Shown piece after piece: positions 35,401-41,393 of a DNA stretch of 41,393 bases (positions are counted from its first letter, which is position 1; every line of letters begins with the position of its first letter). Made by a program: the position numbers and the translations under genes. The stretch is from assembly GCF_024623065.1 (NCBI RefSeq), contig NZ_JANJZR010000036.1, forward strand, positions 1-41,393, given 5' to 3'. The notes below the pieces were generated by a model. That model had not been told where the DNA came from. It was given only the letters and a program-made list of their open reading frames with translations, and made no database searches. Source of the stretch: Bacteroides acidifaciens (GTDB lineage: Bacteria > Bacteroidota > Bacteroidia > Bacteroidales > Bacteroidaceae).

Positions 35401-36440
35401 GTAAGACAGGACAGTTCATCGAACAATATACCAATACCGTGGCCGGAGAGTTTGTGAACTTCCCGAAACCACAGGATATGGGTAACCATGAGGATGTCCG
35501 TTGGTGTGCATTGACCAATCAAGCCGGTAAGGGTGCTATCTTTATTGCTACCGACCGTCTGTCGGCTTCTGCTCTTCAGTATTCTGCTCTCGACCTGATT
35601 TTGGCTTCACATCCTTATCAGTTACCGAAAGCAAGTGATACTTATCTGCATTTGGATTGTGCGGTTACCGGATTGGGTGGAAACAGTTGCGGTCAGGGTG
35701 GCCCGCTCGTACAAGACCGTGTATTGGCAGACCAGCATAATATGGGCTTCATTATCCGTCCTGCGAATAAGGTGGATTTGACTGCTATTGCCAATGTCGC
35801 TCCTGCCGGTGAAATACCTCTTTCCATTATACGTGATCGTGCCGGTCGGGTGGAATTGAAGTCTGCAAGGAAGGATGCCGTGATTCTTTATTCACTGAAT
35901 GGAGACAAGAAAGCGAACAGGTACACAACTCCTGTTCCGATGCGTGACGGGGGGACTATAAAGGCATGGTATGAACATGACCCGAGAGTAAACGCTACGA
36001 TGACATTCGAAAAGATAGAAAGTATCCGTACGGAAGTGGTATATGCCAGTAGTCAGGAATCGGGCGATGGTGATGCTTCCAACCTGACGGATAATGACCC
36101 GAATACCATTTGGCATACCATGTATTCTGTTACGGTAGCCAAGTATCCGCATTGGGTGGATTTGGATGCGGGAGAAGTAAAGGAAATCAAAGGATTCACC
36201 TACCTGCCACGTCAGAATGGAAATAACGGTAATATTAAAGACTACTCCATTCAAGTCAGTATGGATGGAAAAGAATGGGGAACGCCTGTTAAGAAAGGAA
36301 CCTTTACCAACAACTCAAAAGAAAAGAGAGTATTGTTCGACAAACCTGTCAAAGCACGCTATATCCGCTTTACTGCGTTGAGTTCGCAGAACGGGCAGGA
36401 TTTTGCGTCGGGAGCAGAACTTACGATTCTGGCAAACTAA
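32418..36440 (+). CDS. GH2 beta-galactosidase with C-terminal F5/8 type C domain
   Basis: The start at 32418 gives 1340 residues with a signal peptide (MNKTLLTGLLCCTLTTQSFA); an ATG 13 codons upstream only adds sequence before the signal. Order: GH2 sugar-binding domain (SLDGDWKFHWSSNPD), Ig-like GH2 domain, TIM barrel with NRHESNPAVGHAITREMMEK, acid/base Glu532 in WSLGNEAGPG and nucleophile Glu595 in HISEYAHSMGN, a Bgal small-chain domain (FTNNDNWFYQPWFEHGLHN), a short linking domain, and a galactose-binding-like F5/8 domain (about 1190-1340, LDAGEVKEIKGFTYLPRQ). It would act in the periplasm or at the surface on galactosides. There are no SusC/SusD genes beside it, so it is not in an obvious polysaccharide utilization locus, and the exact substrate is unknown. 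Confidence 0.93.
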   Translation: MNKTLLTGLLCCTLTTQSFAGQPLEGFTYASVSAPAGNEWESPENLALNKEQPHAYFFSFQNLESARKVLPENSKFWLSLDGDWKFHWSSNPDVRPKDFYQTDFDVTSWDVIPVPSSWNIYGIQKDGSQKYGTPVYVNQPVIFQHSVKVDDWRGGVMRTPPANWTTYKDRNEVGSFRRDFDIPQDWDGREIFISFDGVDSFFYLWINGKYVGFSKNSRNTANFNITPYLQKGKNMVAAEVYRSSDGSFLEAQDMFRLPGIFRTVALYSVPKVHFRDLVATPDLDAAYTDGSLTINADIRNLDKKAAKNYKVYYSLYANKLYSDENTLVDGILSPVIEKIEPNETGRIQTVFNVKAPNKWSAEFPYRYTLVAELKDKKNKTIETVSTIVGFRKVEIKDTPASADEFGLAGRYYYINGKTVKLKGVNRHESNPAVGHAITREMMEKEIMLMKRANINHVRNSHYPDDPYWYFLCNKYGIYLEDEANIESHEYYYGAASLSHPVEWKNAHVARVMEMVHANVNNPSIVIWSLGNEAGPGKNFVAAYDALKKFDLSRPVQYERNNDIVDMGSNQYPSIGWVRGAVKGKYDIKYPFHISEYAHSMGNACGNLVDYWDAMESTNFFCGGAIWDWVDQSMYNYDPKTGTRYLAYGGDFGDTPNDGQFVMNGIVFGDLEPKPQYYEVKKVYQNIDVKAVNLEKGMFEVFNKYYFKNLADDYQLVWSLYEDGKPVQTGQPMDINVAPRQRMQVTLPYNQTLKKDAEYFVKVQFVLKDKMPWAAKDFVMAEEQIQVKAATDRPSISEVAAGSEELKSLVDPKTRNVQITGTGFEVNFDSQTGSIYNLTYGGEKVITDGNGPKLDALRAFTNNDNWFYQPWFEHGLHNLIHTVKEVTVVGKDNTVMVSYTVESQAPNGARIKGGTSSGKNSIEELTDRKFDNNDFKFTTNQIWTVYQDGSIELQASITSNRSSLVLPRLGYMVKMPQQYADFTYYGRGPIDNYADRKTGQFIEQYTNTVAGEFVNFPKPQDMGNHEDVRWCALTNQAGKGAIFIATDRLSASALQYSALDLILASHPYQLPKASDTYLHLDCAVTGLGGNSCGQGGPLVQDRVLADQHNMGFIIRPANKVDLTAIANVAPAGEIPLSIIRDRAGRVELKSARKDAVILYSLNGDKKANRYTTPVPMRDGGTIKAWYEHDPRVNATMTFEKIESIRTEVVYASSQESGDGDASNLTDNDPNTIWHTMYSVTVAKYPHWVDLDAGEVKEIKGFTYLPRQNGNNGNIKDYSIQVSMDGKEWGTPVKKGTFTNNSKEKRVLFDKPVKARYIRFTALSSQNGQDFASGAELTILAN

Positions 36441-36476
36441 AAGGCTATTCGCAGCCATTTATCCTCTTATAAATAA

Positions 36477-36522
36477 AAATCCCCCACGCTACTGTTCAAG
36501 ATAAATGTAGCGTGGGGGATTT
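36477..36522. terminator. Bidirectional terminator between the beta-galactosidase and EamA genes
   Basis: AAATCCCCCACGCTAC pairs perfectly with GTAGCGTGGGGGATTT (16 bp), with a 14-nt loop. It lies between convergent genes and can serve both. Confidence 0.85.
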
Positions 36523-36556
36523 CGTTAAAAAGGGAGTTTTGACAAACTCTCAGGTT

Positions 36557-37474
36557 TTATAATTCTTTCCCTATCTTCTCGAAATCTGCTCTCGACTTGC
36601 TTTGCGTCACAATATATACTCCAAGAAATACAAGTGCGATAGCCACTCCTTTCTGCCAGCCAAAACTACCGATTCCCATAATAATGGCGGCAATCGTAGC
36701 TACAATCGGTTGCATATAATTGTACATGCTGACAACCGTAGGACGAAGTAGTTTCTGCGCAGTCATAATGCAGAGATAGGCAAGAAAACTTCCCCCTAAC
36801 ACTACATAAAGCACTTGAATGATAGCGATAGTAGAAATAGAAGCCCATTGGATTGTGGAAATGTCGTAGTAAGAGAACGGTATATAGCACATGGAAGCAT
36901 AAACGAACATCCACTTGTTGATGGTCACTGCCGAATATTGCTGAGTCAGTCCCTTGAATACGGTTAAATAAATGGAGAAACTGATTTGTGCAGTTAGGCA
37001 AAGCAAGTCGCCAATCAAACTTCCGTTGCCATTACTTCCCGCTTGGCTGCTCAGGATAAGAATAAGTGCTCCCATGGCGCCTACGAAAATTCCCAGTACT
37101 TTCTTGTTTGTAATCGGCTCTTTCAGATAAATAGCAGCTACAATCATGGTCACAATCGGTAAAGTCGTCGTAACAATCGAAGCGTCGATAGGTGAAGTCA
37201 TTGACAGTCCGAAAATAAATACTCCTTGGTTGAATACTAAAGCGAATAGTGAAGCGAAGAATATTTTAAGCATATCCTGATGATTCACGTGTTCCTGCTT
37301 GCAAAATATAGAAAGTAACCAAAAAGCGGCTGCTGCACCCACCATACGAAAAGTTGTAACGGAAAGGGCGGAAAACTCTTGGAGGGCAGACTTGCCGATA
37401 GGTGCCATCAGCCCCCACATGACGTTTGCTGTAAGTGCAAATAGGTGACCGTACAAATTCTTACTTTTGTTCAT
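36557..37474 (-). CDS. EamA-family (DMT superfamily) transporter
   Basis: The 305-residue protein from the start at 37474 has ten hydrophobic segments in two EamA halves (about 8-145 and 160-295). Typical features are NVMWGLMAPIGKSALQEFSA, SPIDASIVTTTLPIVTMIVA with AAIYLKEPITNKKVLGIFVG in the first half, and LLRPTVVSMYNYMQPIVATI in the second. DMT carriers export or import amino acids, nucleosides or other metabolites, and the substrate cannot be told here. The open frame extends 43 codons upstream to 37603, but that part is Lys/Asn-rich, lacks similarity and contains the promoter box. It is divergent from the ATPase-DUF4435 pair. Confidence 0.9.
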   Translation of the reverse strand: MNKSKNLYGHLFALTANVMWGLMAPIGKSALQEFSALSVTTFRMVGAAAAFWLLSIFCKQEHVNHQDMLKIFFASLFALVFNQGVFIFGLSMTSPIDASIVTTTLPIVTMIVAAIYLKEPITNKKVLGIFVGAMGALILILSSQAGSNGNGSLIGDLLCLTAQISFSIYLTVFKGLTQQYSAVTINKWMFVYASMCYIPFSYYDISTIQWASISTIAIIQVLYVVLGGSFLAYLCIMTAQKLLRPTVVSMYNYMQPIVATIAAIIMGIGSFGWQKGVAIALVFLGVYIVTQSKSRADFEKIGKEL

Positions 37475-37541
37475 GTTGATAAGATTTAGTTTGCGATATG
37501 TTTTCTTAATAAAAATAACATCTGAAAAGAGAAAACGGCTA

Positions 37542-37549
37542 CAAAGGTA
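37542..37549 (-). promoter_or_regulatory. Possible -7 box of the EamA gene
   Basis: The minus strand reads TACCTTTG, about 68 bp before the EamA start. The -33 position carries TCTG, a weak match. Confidence 0.45.
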
Positions 37550-37613
37550 GTTTTTTATTCTTGTATTTTCAGAATTTGATGAGTTTACTAGCAACTTTGT
37601 CATATGATTTATT

Positions 37614-37621
37614 TATATTTG
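37614..37621 (+). promoter_or_regulatory. -7 box of the ATPase-DUF4435 unit
   Basis: TATATTTG is a perfect TAnnTTTG, 22 bp before the ATPase start codon, so the leader is very short. A TTTG at 37596-37599 is closer than usual (14 bp). Confidence 0.5.
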
Positions 37622-37642
37622 CCTTGATTAATACTGAATATT

Positions 37643-38500
37643 ATGGAACAACAGGCCAATTATATCCGTCGTATCGAAATCCACGGACTATGGGAACGCT
37701 TTAATATAGGATGGGATTTGCGTCCCGATGTGAACATTCTTTCCGGCATCAACGGAGTGGGGAAGACCACCATTCTGAACCGTTCCGTCGGCTATCTCGA
37801 AGAACTTTACGGTGAAATGAAAAGTGACGAAAAGAACGGAGTACGTCTTTTCTTTGACAATCCCGAAGCAACCTATATCCCCTACGACGTTATCCGGAGC
37901 TACGACCGTCCCCTGATGATGGGAGACTTCACCGCCCGCATGGCCGATAAGAACGTAAAGTCCGAACTGGACTGGCAACTCTATCTACTGCAACGCCGCT
38001 ACCTCGACTATCAGGTCAACATCGGCAACAAAATGATAGAAATGCTTTCCAGTGACGATGAAGAAGAACGTCGCAGGGCTGCTACCCTGTCCATAGCCAA
38101 ACGCCGTTTTCAGGATATGATTGACGAACTTTTCAGTTACACCCGCAAGAAGATAGACCGCAAACGGAACGACATCGCCTTCTATCAGGACGGCGAACTG
38201 CTGTTTCCCTACAAACTTTCTTCCGGCGAAAAGCAAATGCTCGTCATCCTGCTCACCGTACTCGTGCAGGACAACAGCCATTGTGTACTCTTTATGGACG
38301 AACCGGAAGCCTCTCTTCATATAGAATGGCAACAGAAGTTGATTGCCATGATACGTGAACTGAATCCGAACGTACAGATAATCCTGACCACCCATTCACC
38401 TGCTGTCATCATGGAAGGCTGGCTGGATGCCGTGACGGAAGTAAGTGATATTTCAACGGAAGCGAACGGATTTAAAGTACCCCCGCTCATTAACCATTAG
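37643..38500 (+). CDS. SMC/OLD-type AAA ATPase paired with DUF4435 protein
   Basis: The 285-residue protein has an ABC/SMC-like ATPase core. Walker A GINGVGKT is at 35-42, the ABC-type signature LSSGEKQ at 192-198, Walker B CVLFMDEPEAS at 214-224 and the switch His in TTHSP at 249-253. The insert between Walker A and the signature (about 60-190) is a short charged helical region instead of a long coiled coil. This matches AAA_21/AAA_15-type ATPases that work with nuclease partners. The next gene, 62 bp downstream, encodes a DUF4435 protein. An ATPase plus DUF4435 is the composition of the PARIS anti-phage system (AriA-AriB), though AriA is larger, so this is a relative or analogue by architecture only. 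Confidence 0.8.
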   Translation: MEQQANYIRRIEIHGLWERFNIGWDLRPDVNILSGINGVGKTTILNRSVGYLEELYGEMKSDEKNGVRLFFDNPEATYIPYDVIRSYDRPLMMGDFTARMADKNVKSELDWQLYLLQRRYLDYQVNIGNKMIEMLSSDDEEERRRAATLSIAKRRFQDMIDELFSYTRKKIDRKRNDIAFYQDGELLFPYKLSSGEKQMLVILLTVLVQDNSHCVLFMDEPEASLHIEWQQKLIAMIRELNPNVQIILTTHSPAVIMEGWLDAVTEVSDISTEANGFKVPPLINH

Positions 38501-38558
38501 TCACTAATCACTAATCACTAAACCATTAATCATTAATCACTAAACCGTTAATCACTAT
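38501..38558. repeat. Heptamer tandem repeats between the ATPase and DUF4435 genes
   Basis: Eight 7-8 bp units follow the ATPase stop directly: TCACTAA three times, ACCATTAA, TCATTAA, TCACTAA, ACCGTTAA, TCACTAT. The array fills nearly the whole 62-bp spacer before the DUF4435 start. Such arrays can change length by slippage and alter gene coupling. Confidence 0.65.
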
Positions 38559-38562
38559 CTAC

Positions 38563-39570
38563 ATGGCAAAATCACTACGAGATAACCTGACTTCTTCATA
38601 CTTCAACGCAGCCCATAAACTCTACCCGAAGAAAGCCCGCCGTCGCATCATAGCATACGTAGAAAGCTATGACGACATCGCTTTCTGGCGTACCCTGCTC
38701 GAAGAGTTTGAAGATGACGAGCACTATTTCCAGGTGATGCTCCCTTCCGCCAACTCCCTCGCGAAAGGGAAAAAGATGGTTCTCATGAACACGCTGAACA
38801 CAGCCGAACTGGGAAGAAGCCTGATAGCCTGCGTAGACAGCGATTATGACTTCCTGTTGCAGGGAGCCACCAATACTTCCCGCAAAATCAACCGGAACAG
38901 ATACATATTCCAAACCTATACATACGCCATTGAAAACTACCATTGTTTTGCCGAAAGCTTGCATGAAGTATGCGTACAAGCTACATTGAACGACCGCTTC
39001 ATCTTTGATTTCAATGCCTACCTGAAACGGTATTCCGAAATTGTATATCCTCTTTTCCTGTGGAACGTGTGGTTCTACCGCCAACGGGATACCTATACTT
39101 TCCCAATGTACGACTTCCACACCTATACTGCCTTGCGGGAGATAAGTATCAAGCATCCTGAAAAGAGCCTGGAAGATTTGCAGCGGCGCGTCAACCAAAA
39201 ACTGTCGGAACTGAAAAAGCGTTTCTCCCGTATCATCAACCAAGTGAATGCGCTGGGTAATGAATTGAGAGAATTGGGGTTGATGCCGGAAACCACCTAT
39301 TTATATATGCAGGGACACCATGTCATGGATAGCGTGGTCATGAAACTTCTGATTCCCGTATGTACGGTGCTGCGTCGGGAACGTGAACAGGAAATCAAAC
39401 GATTGGCCGAACATAGTGAACAATTCAAGAATGAACTGACTTGCTATCAGAACAGTCAGGTGAATGTGGAAATCATGCTGAAGAAGAACGTAGCTTACAA
39501 ACGGCTGTTCCACTATGACTGGCTGAGACAAGATATACATGAGTATTTAGAAAAAGGGAAAGAAAACTAA
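38563..39570 (+). CDS. DUF4435 protein (TOPRIM-like nuclease candidate)
   Basis: The 335-residue protein shows the DUF4435 plan. An N-terminal TOPRIM-like part has RRIIAYVESYDDIAFWRTLL (Glu34) and LIACVDSDYDFLL (Asp92, Asp94, Asp96), matching the Glu and DxD metal-binding residues of OLD/TOPRIM nucleases. IFQTYTYAIENYHCF follows, and a helical C-terminal half includes SEFKN-like charged stretches and a YKRLFHYDWLRQD end. With the ATPase before it, the likely role is nuclease or effector of a two-gene defence or DNA-maintenance module. It is followed 24 bp later by an MscS-type channel gene that may be cotranscribed. Catalysis is inferred from motif spacing only. Confidence 0.8.
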   Translation: MAKSLRDNLTSSYFNAAHKLYPKKARRRIIAYVESYDDIAFWRTLLEEFEDDEHYFQVMLPSANSLAKGKKMVLMNTLNTAELGRSLIACVDSDYDFLLQGATNTSRKINRNRYIFQTYTYAIENYHCFAESLHEVCVQATLNDRFIFDFNAYLKRYSEIVYPLFLWNVWFYRQRDTYTFPMYDFHTYTALREISIKHPEKSLEDLQRRVNQKLSELKKRFSRIINQVNALGNELRELGLMPETTYLYMQGHHVMDSVVMKLLIPVCTVLRREREQEIKRLAEHSEQFKNELTCYQNSQVNVEIMLKKNVAYKRLFHYDWLRQDIHEYLEKGKEN

Positions 39571-39594
39571 AAAGAAAAAGAGAGAAAACAGCTT

Positions 39595-40926
39595 ATGGAA
39601 GAAGTAATAAATGCAGTGCCTGTTGCACTGGTGGATGGAGAGACGCAAGATATCGGTAATGCAATGATGCAAGGCGTGAACGATACCTTGTTGTCAATGG
39701 GTGTGGATGAAGTGTGGGCGGATAAGATTGATAACTTTATCATATTACTGATTATCATTGGTGTAGCTCTGTTGGCTAACCTGATTTGCCGTAAGATTAT
39801 CCTGCGCACGGTATCCAGGCTGGTGAAACAAACGAAAGCCACTTGGGACGACATTGTATTTAATGACAAAGTAATGGCGAATGTCAGCCGGATGGTCGCA
39901 CCGATATTAATCTATATTGCCATTCCTATCGCATTCCCCGAACATGCGGATTCCTCCTTGCTCGATTTTCTTCGCCGGCTCTGCCTGATTTACATACTTG
40001 CCGTATTCCTTCGTTTCGTGAGTGCCTTATGTACTGCCATTTATCTGGTGTACAGCGCACGCGAGCAGTATAAGGACAAACCCCTGAAAGGGCTTCTTCA
40101 GACAGCACAAGTGATTCTATTCTTTATAGGAGCTATTATCATCATCAGTATCCTGATAAAGCAAAGTCCTGTGGTGCTATTGACCGGACTTGGAGCTTCT
40201 GCTGCCGTGCTGATGCTGGTTTTTAAAGACAGTATCATGGGCTTTGTCTCCGGTATCCAGCTTTCCGCCAACAATATGTTGAAAGTAGGGGATTGGATTA
40301 CGATGCCGAAATACGGTGCTGACGGCACAGTGATAGAAGTAACTTTGAATACTGTGAAAGTACGTAATTTCGACAATACCATTACCACTATTCCGCCTTA
40401 CTTGTTGGTCAGCGACTCTTTCCAGAACTGGCAGGGGATGCAGGAATCCGGTGGCCGCCGTGTGAAGCGTTCCATCAATATAGACATGACCAGCGTACGC
40501 TTCTGCACACCGGAAATGCTGGCAAAGTACCGGAAGATACAAATATTGAAAGACTATGTGGACGAAACGGAGAAAGTGGTGGAACAATATAACAAGGAAC
40601 ACGATATTGACAATTCAATACTGGTGAACGGCCGCCGGCAGACCAATCTGGGAGTTTTCCGCGCCTATCTTACCAATTATCTGAAGAACCTGCCCACCGT
40701 CAATCAGGACATGACTTGTATGGTGCGTCAGCTCCAGCCTACCGAAACCGGTATTCCGTTAGAACTTTATTTCTTCTCCGCCAATAAAGTCTGGGTGGCG
40801 TATGAAGGCATACAGGCGGATGTTTTTGACCATGTACTTGCCATCATCCCCGAGTTTGACTTACAGGTATTCCAAAATCCTTCGGGAGCGGATTTGCGCC
40901 GGATAGGCGTAAAGATAGAGAACTGA
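39595..40926 (+). CDS. MscS-family mechanosensitive ion channel (YbdG-like)
   Basis: The 443-residue protein has an N-terminal segment, about five membrane helices and the MscS pore helix/beta domain. The pore region reads LTGLGASAAVLMLVFKDSIM, followed by GFVSGIQLSANNMLKVGDWI and YGADGTVIEVTLNTVKVRNF, then TTIPPYLLVSDSFQNWQGMQ. The long C-terminal cytoplasmic part (about 275-443) resembles E. coli YbdG more than MscS. It should open under membrane tension and release solutes in osmotic downshock. It starts 24 bp after the DUF4435 gene, so it may share its transcript. That closeness need not mean a shared role, but channels can serve as effectors in defence loci. Confidence 0.92.
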   Translation: MEEVINAVPVALVDGETQDIGNAMMQGVNDTLLSMGVDEVWADKIDNFIILLIIIGVALLANLICRKIILRTVSRLVKQTKATWDDIVFNDKVMANVSRMVAPILIYIAIPIAFPEHADSSLLDFLRRLCLIYILAVFLRFVSALCTAIYLVYSAREQYKDKPLKGLLQTAQVILFFIGAIIIISILIKQSPVVLLTGLGASAAVLMLVFKDSIMGFVSGIQLSANNMLKVGDWITMPKYGADGTVIEVTLNTVKVRNFDNTITTIPPYLLVSDSFQNWQGMQESGGRRVKRSINIDMTSVRFCTPEMLAKYRKIQILKDYVDETEKVVEQYNKEHDIDNSILVNGRRQTNLGVFRAYLTNYLKNLPTVNQDMTCMVRQLQPTETGIPLELYFFSANKVWVAYEGIQADVFDHVLAIIPEFDLQVFQNPSGADLRRIGVKIEN

Positions 40927-40982
40927 CAAGCACGATAAGAACAAGCGATAGTCCGATAAAATCATAATAAACTACTTATGTC

Positions 40983-41216
40983 ATGAACACACCGTTACCT
41001 AACCAAATTATCCGTGAGATAACTCCTTTTACATTGCGGAACGCTATAAGACTGAATTCACTTATCCCATCCACAACCATTCCGAGTTTGAATTGAACTT
41101 CACGGAGAAAGCGGCGGGAGTAAGGCGGGTGGTAGGAGATTCATCCGAGATAATAGGCGACTACGTCGCCTAAAGAATTCCGTGAGAATTACCGAAAGAA
41201 GAAAAAGCTTATCTAG
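40983..41216 (+). pseudogene. AraC-family regulator remnant (N- and C-terminal ends joined, frameshifted)
   Basis: From ATG 40983 the frame reads MNTPLPNQIIREITPF and then shifts. One base out of phase, the reading FYIAERYKTEFTYPIHNHSE continues with FELNFTEKAAGVRRVVGDSS and EIIGDY, a cupin-type sensor domain of AraC regulators. Straight after GDY the sequence changes to PKEFRENYRKKKKLI and a TAG at 41214-41216, which is the typical last segment of an AraC HTH domain. The middle, including most of the DNA-binding domain, is therefore deleted and there are at least two frame changes. It cannot work as a regulator. The exact breakpoint is near 41160-41172. Confidence 0.75.
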
Positions 41217-41345
41217 TGCATTCCTGCGAAACGTTTATAGGGTTAGGAACCAGTGCAATAGAGTTTCCTATAGTTTCCTTGTATGGAAACGCCCGTATCC
41301 CGTAATGGATACAGGCGGGGCTGACTAAAAAGTCCCCACCGAAAA

Positions 41346-41384
41346 AAAAGTTCTCTCTATCCGCTGATATGAGAGAACTTTTAT
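41346..41384. terminator. Terminator-like hairpin at the right edge
   Basis: AAAAGTTCTCTC pairs with GAGAGAACTTTT (12 bp, 41346-41357 with 41371-41382), followed by ATGTATATT. Between the pseudogene and this hairpin, 41217-41345 has no gene, only short GTTTCC repeats and an imperfect hairpin of the type CCGTATCC/GGATAC near 41291-41316. Confidence 0.7.
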
Positions 41385-41393
41385 GTATATTTA

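Overview
The window is chromosomal DNA from a Bacteroidota species, almost certainly a gut Bacteroides. Three things point there. Promoters repeatedly carry the Bacteroides -7 box TAnnTTTG, several with a TTTG/TTG box about 20 bp upstream. There are hallmark families: a NigD-like lipoprotein, a Bacteroides-type ECF sigma factor with a FecR-like partner, a DUF5683 protein, and a large GH2 beta-galactosidase with a C-terminal F5/8 domain. lpxB marks a Gram-negative envelope.

Layout. (1) 1-7.3 kb, minus strand: parA, parB, DUF5683 and a MltD-like lytic transglycosylase lie close together, followed by rel (RelA/SpoT), an ECF sigma factor starting 1 bp after the rel stop, and what looks like a truncated FecR gene that ends in two tandem terminators. 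(2) 7.4-10.3 kb, plus strand: surE, lpxB, and a NigD-like lipoprotein. (3) 10.4-13.8 kb, minus strand: rsfS-ftsH-cdsA operon. (4) 14.0-14.5 kb: tRNA-Gln(CUG) and a non-coding stretch with short direct repeats. (5) 14.5-18.7 kb, minus strand: rsmA, mgtE and a five-repeat DUF349 protein. (6) 18.8-21.4 kb, plus strand: a flippase-like membrane protein and pepD. (7) 21.4-24.2 kb, the accessory zone: two very small peptide genes in one promoter-terminator unit, a 707-bp non-coding palindromic element, and a DUF3791-DUF3990-DUF3791 cassette that resembles an ADP-ribosyltransferase toxin-antitoxin locus. (8) 24.2-36.5 kb, plus strand: an alpha-2-macroglobulin-like protein lacking the thioester motif, a DUF1573 protein, meaB, and a GH2 beta-galactosidase. 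(9) 36.5-41.4 kb: an EamA transporter facing an SMC/OLD-type ATPase plus DUF4435 (TOPRIM-like) pair, an MscS-family channel, and an AraC-family pseudogene reduced to its two ends.

Most of the window is housekeeping: chromosome segregation, envelope and lipid A synthesis, phospholipid synthesis, ribosome maturation and silencing, stringent response. The parts most likely to be undescribed are in 21.5-24.1 kb. The two peptides (32 and 30 codons) share a Trp-Gly-Tyr motif and basic N-termini. The 707-bp element has four copies of a decamer (CATTTCTCAT-like) in each inverted arm, at identical distances from its two ends, and a four-copy 22-bp tandem array on its central axis. The ATPase-DUF4435 pair resembles the architecture of the PARIS defence system. 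All functional statements for these are inferences from sequence.
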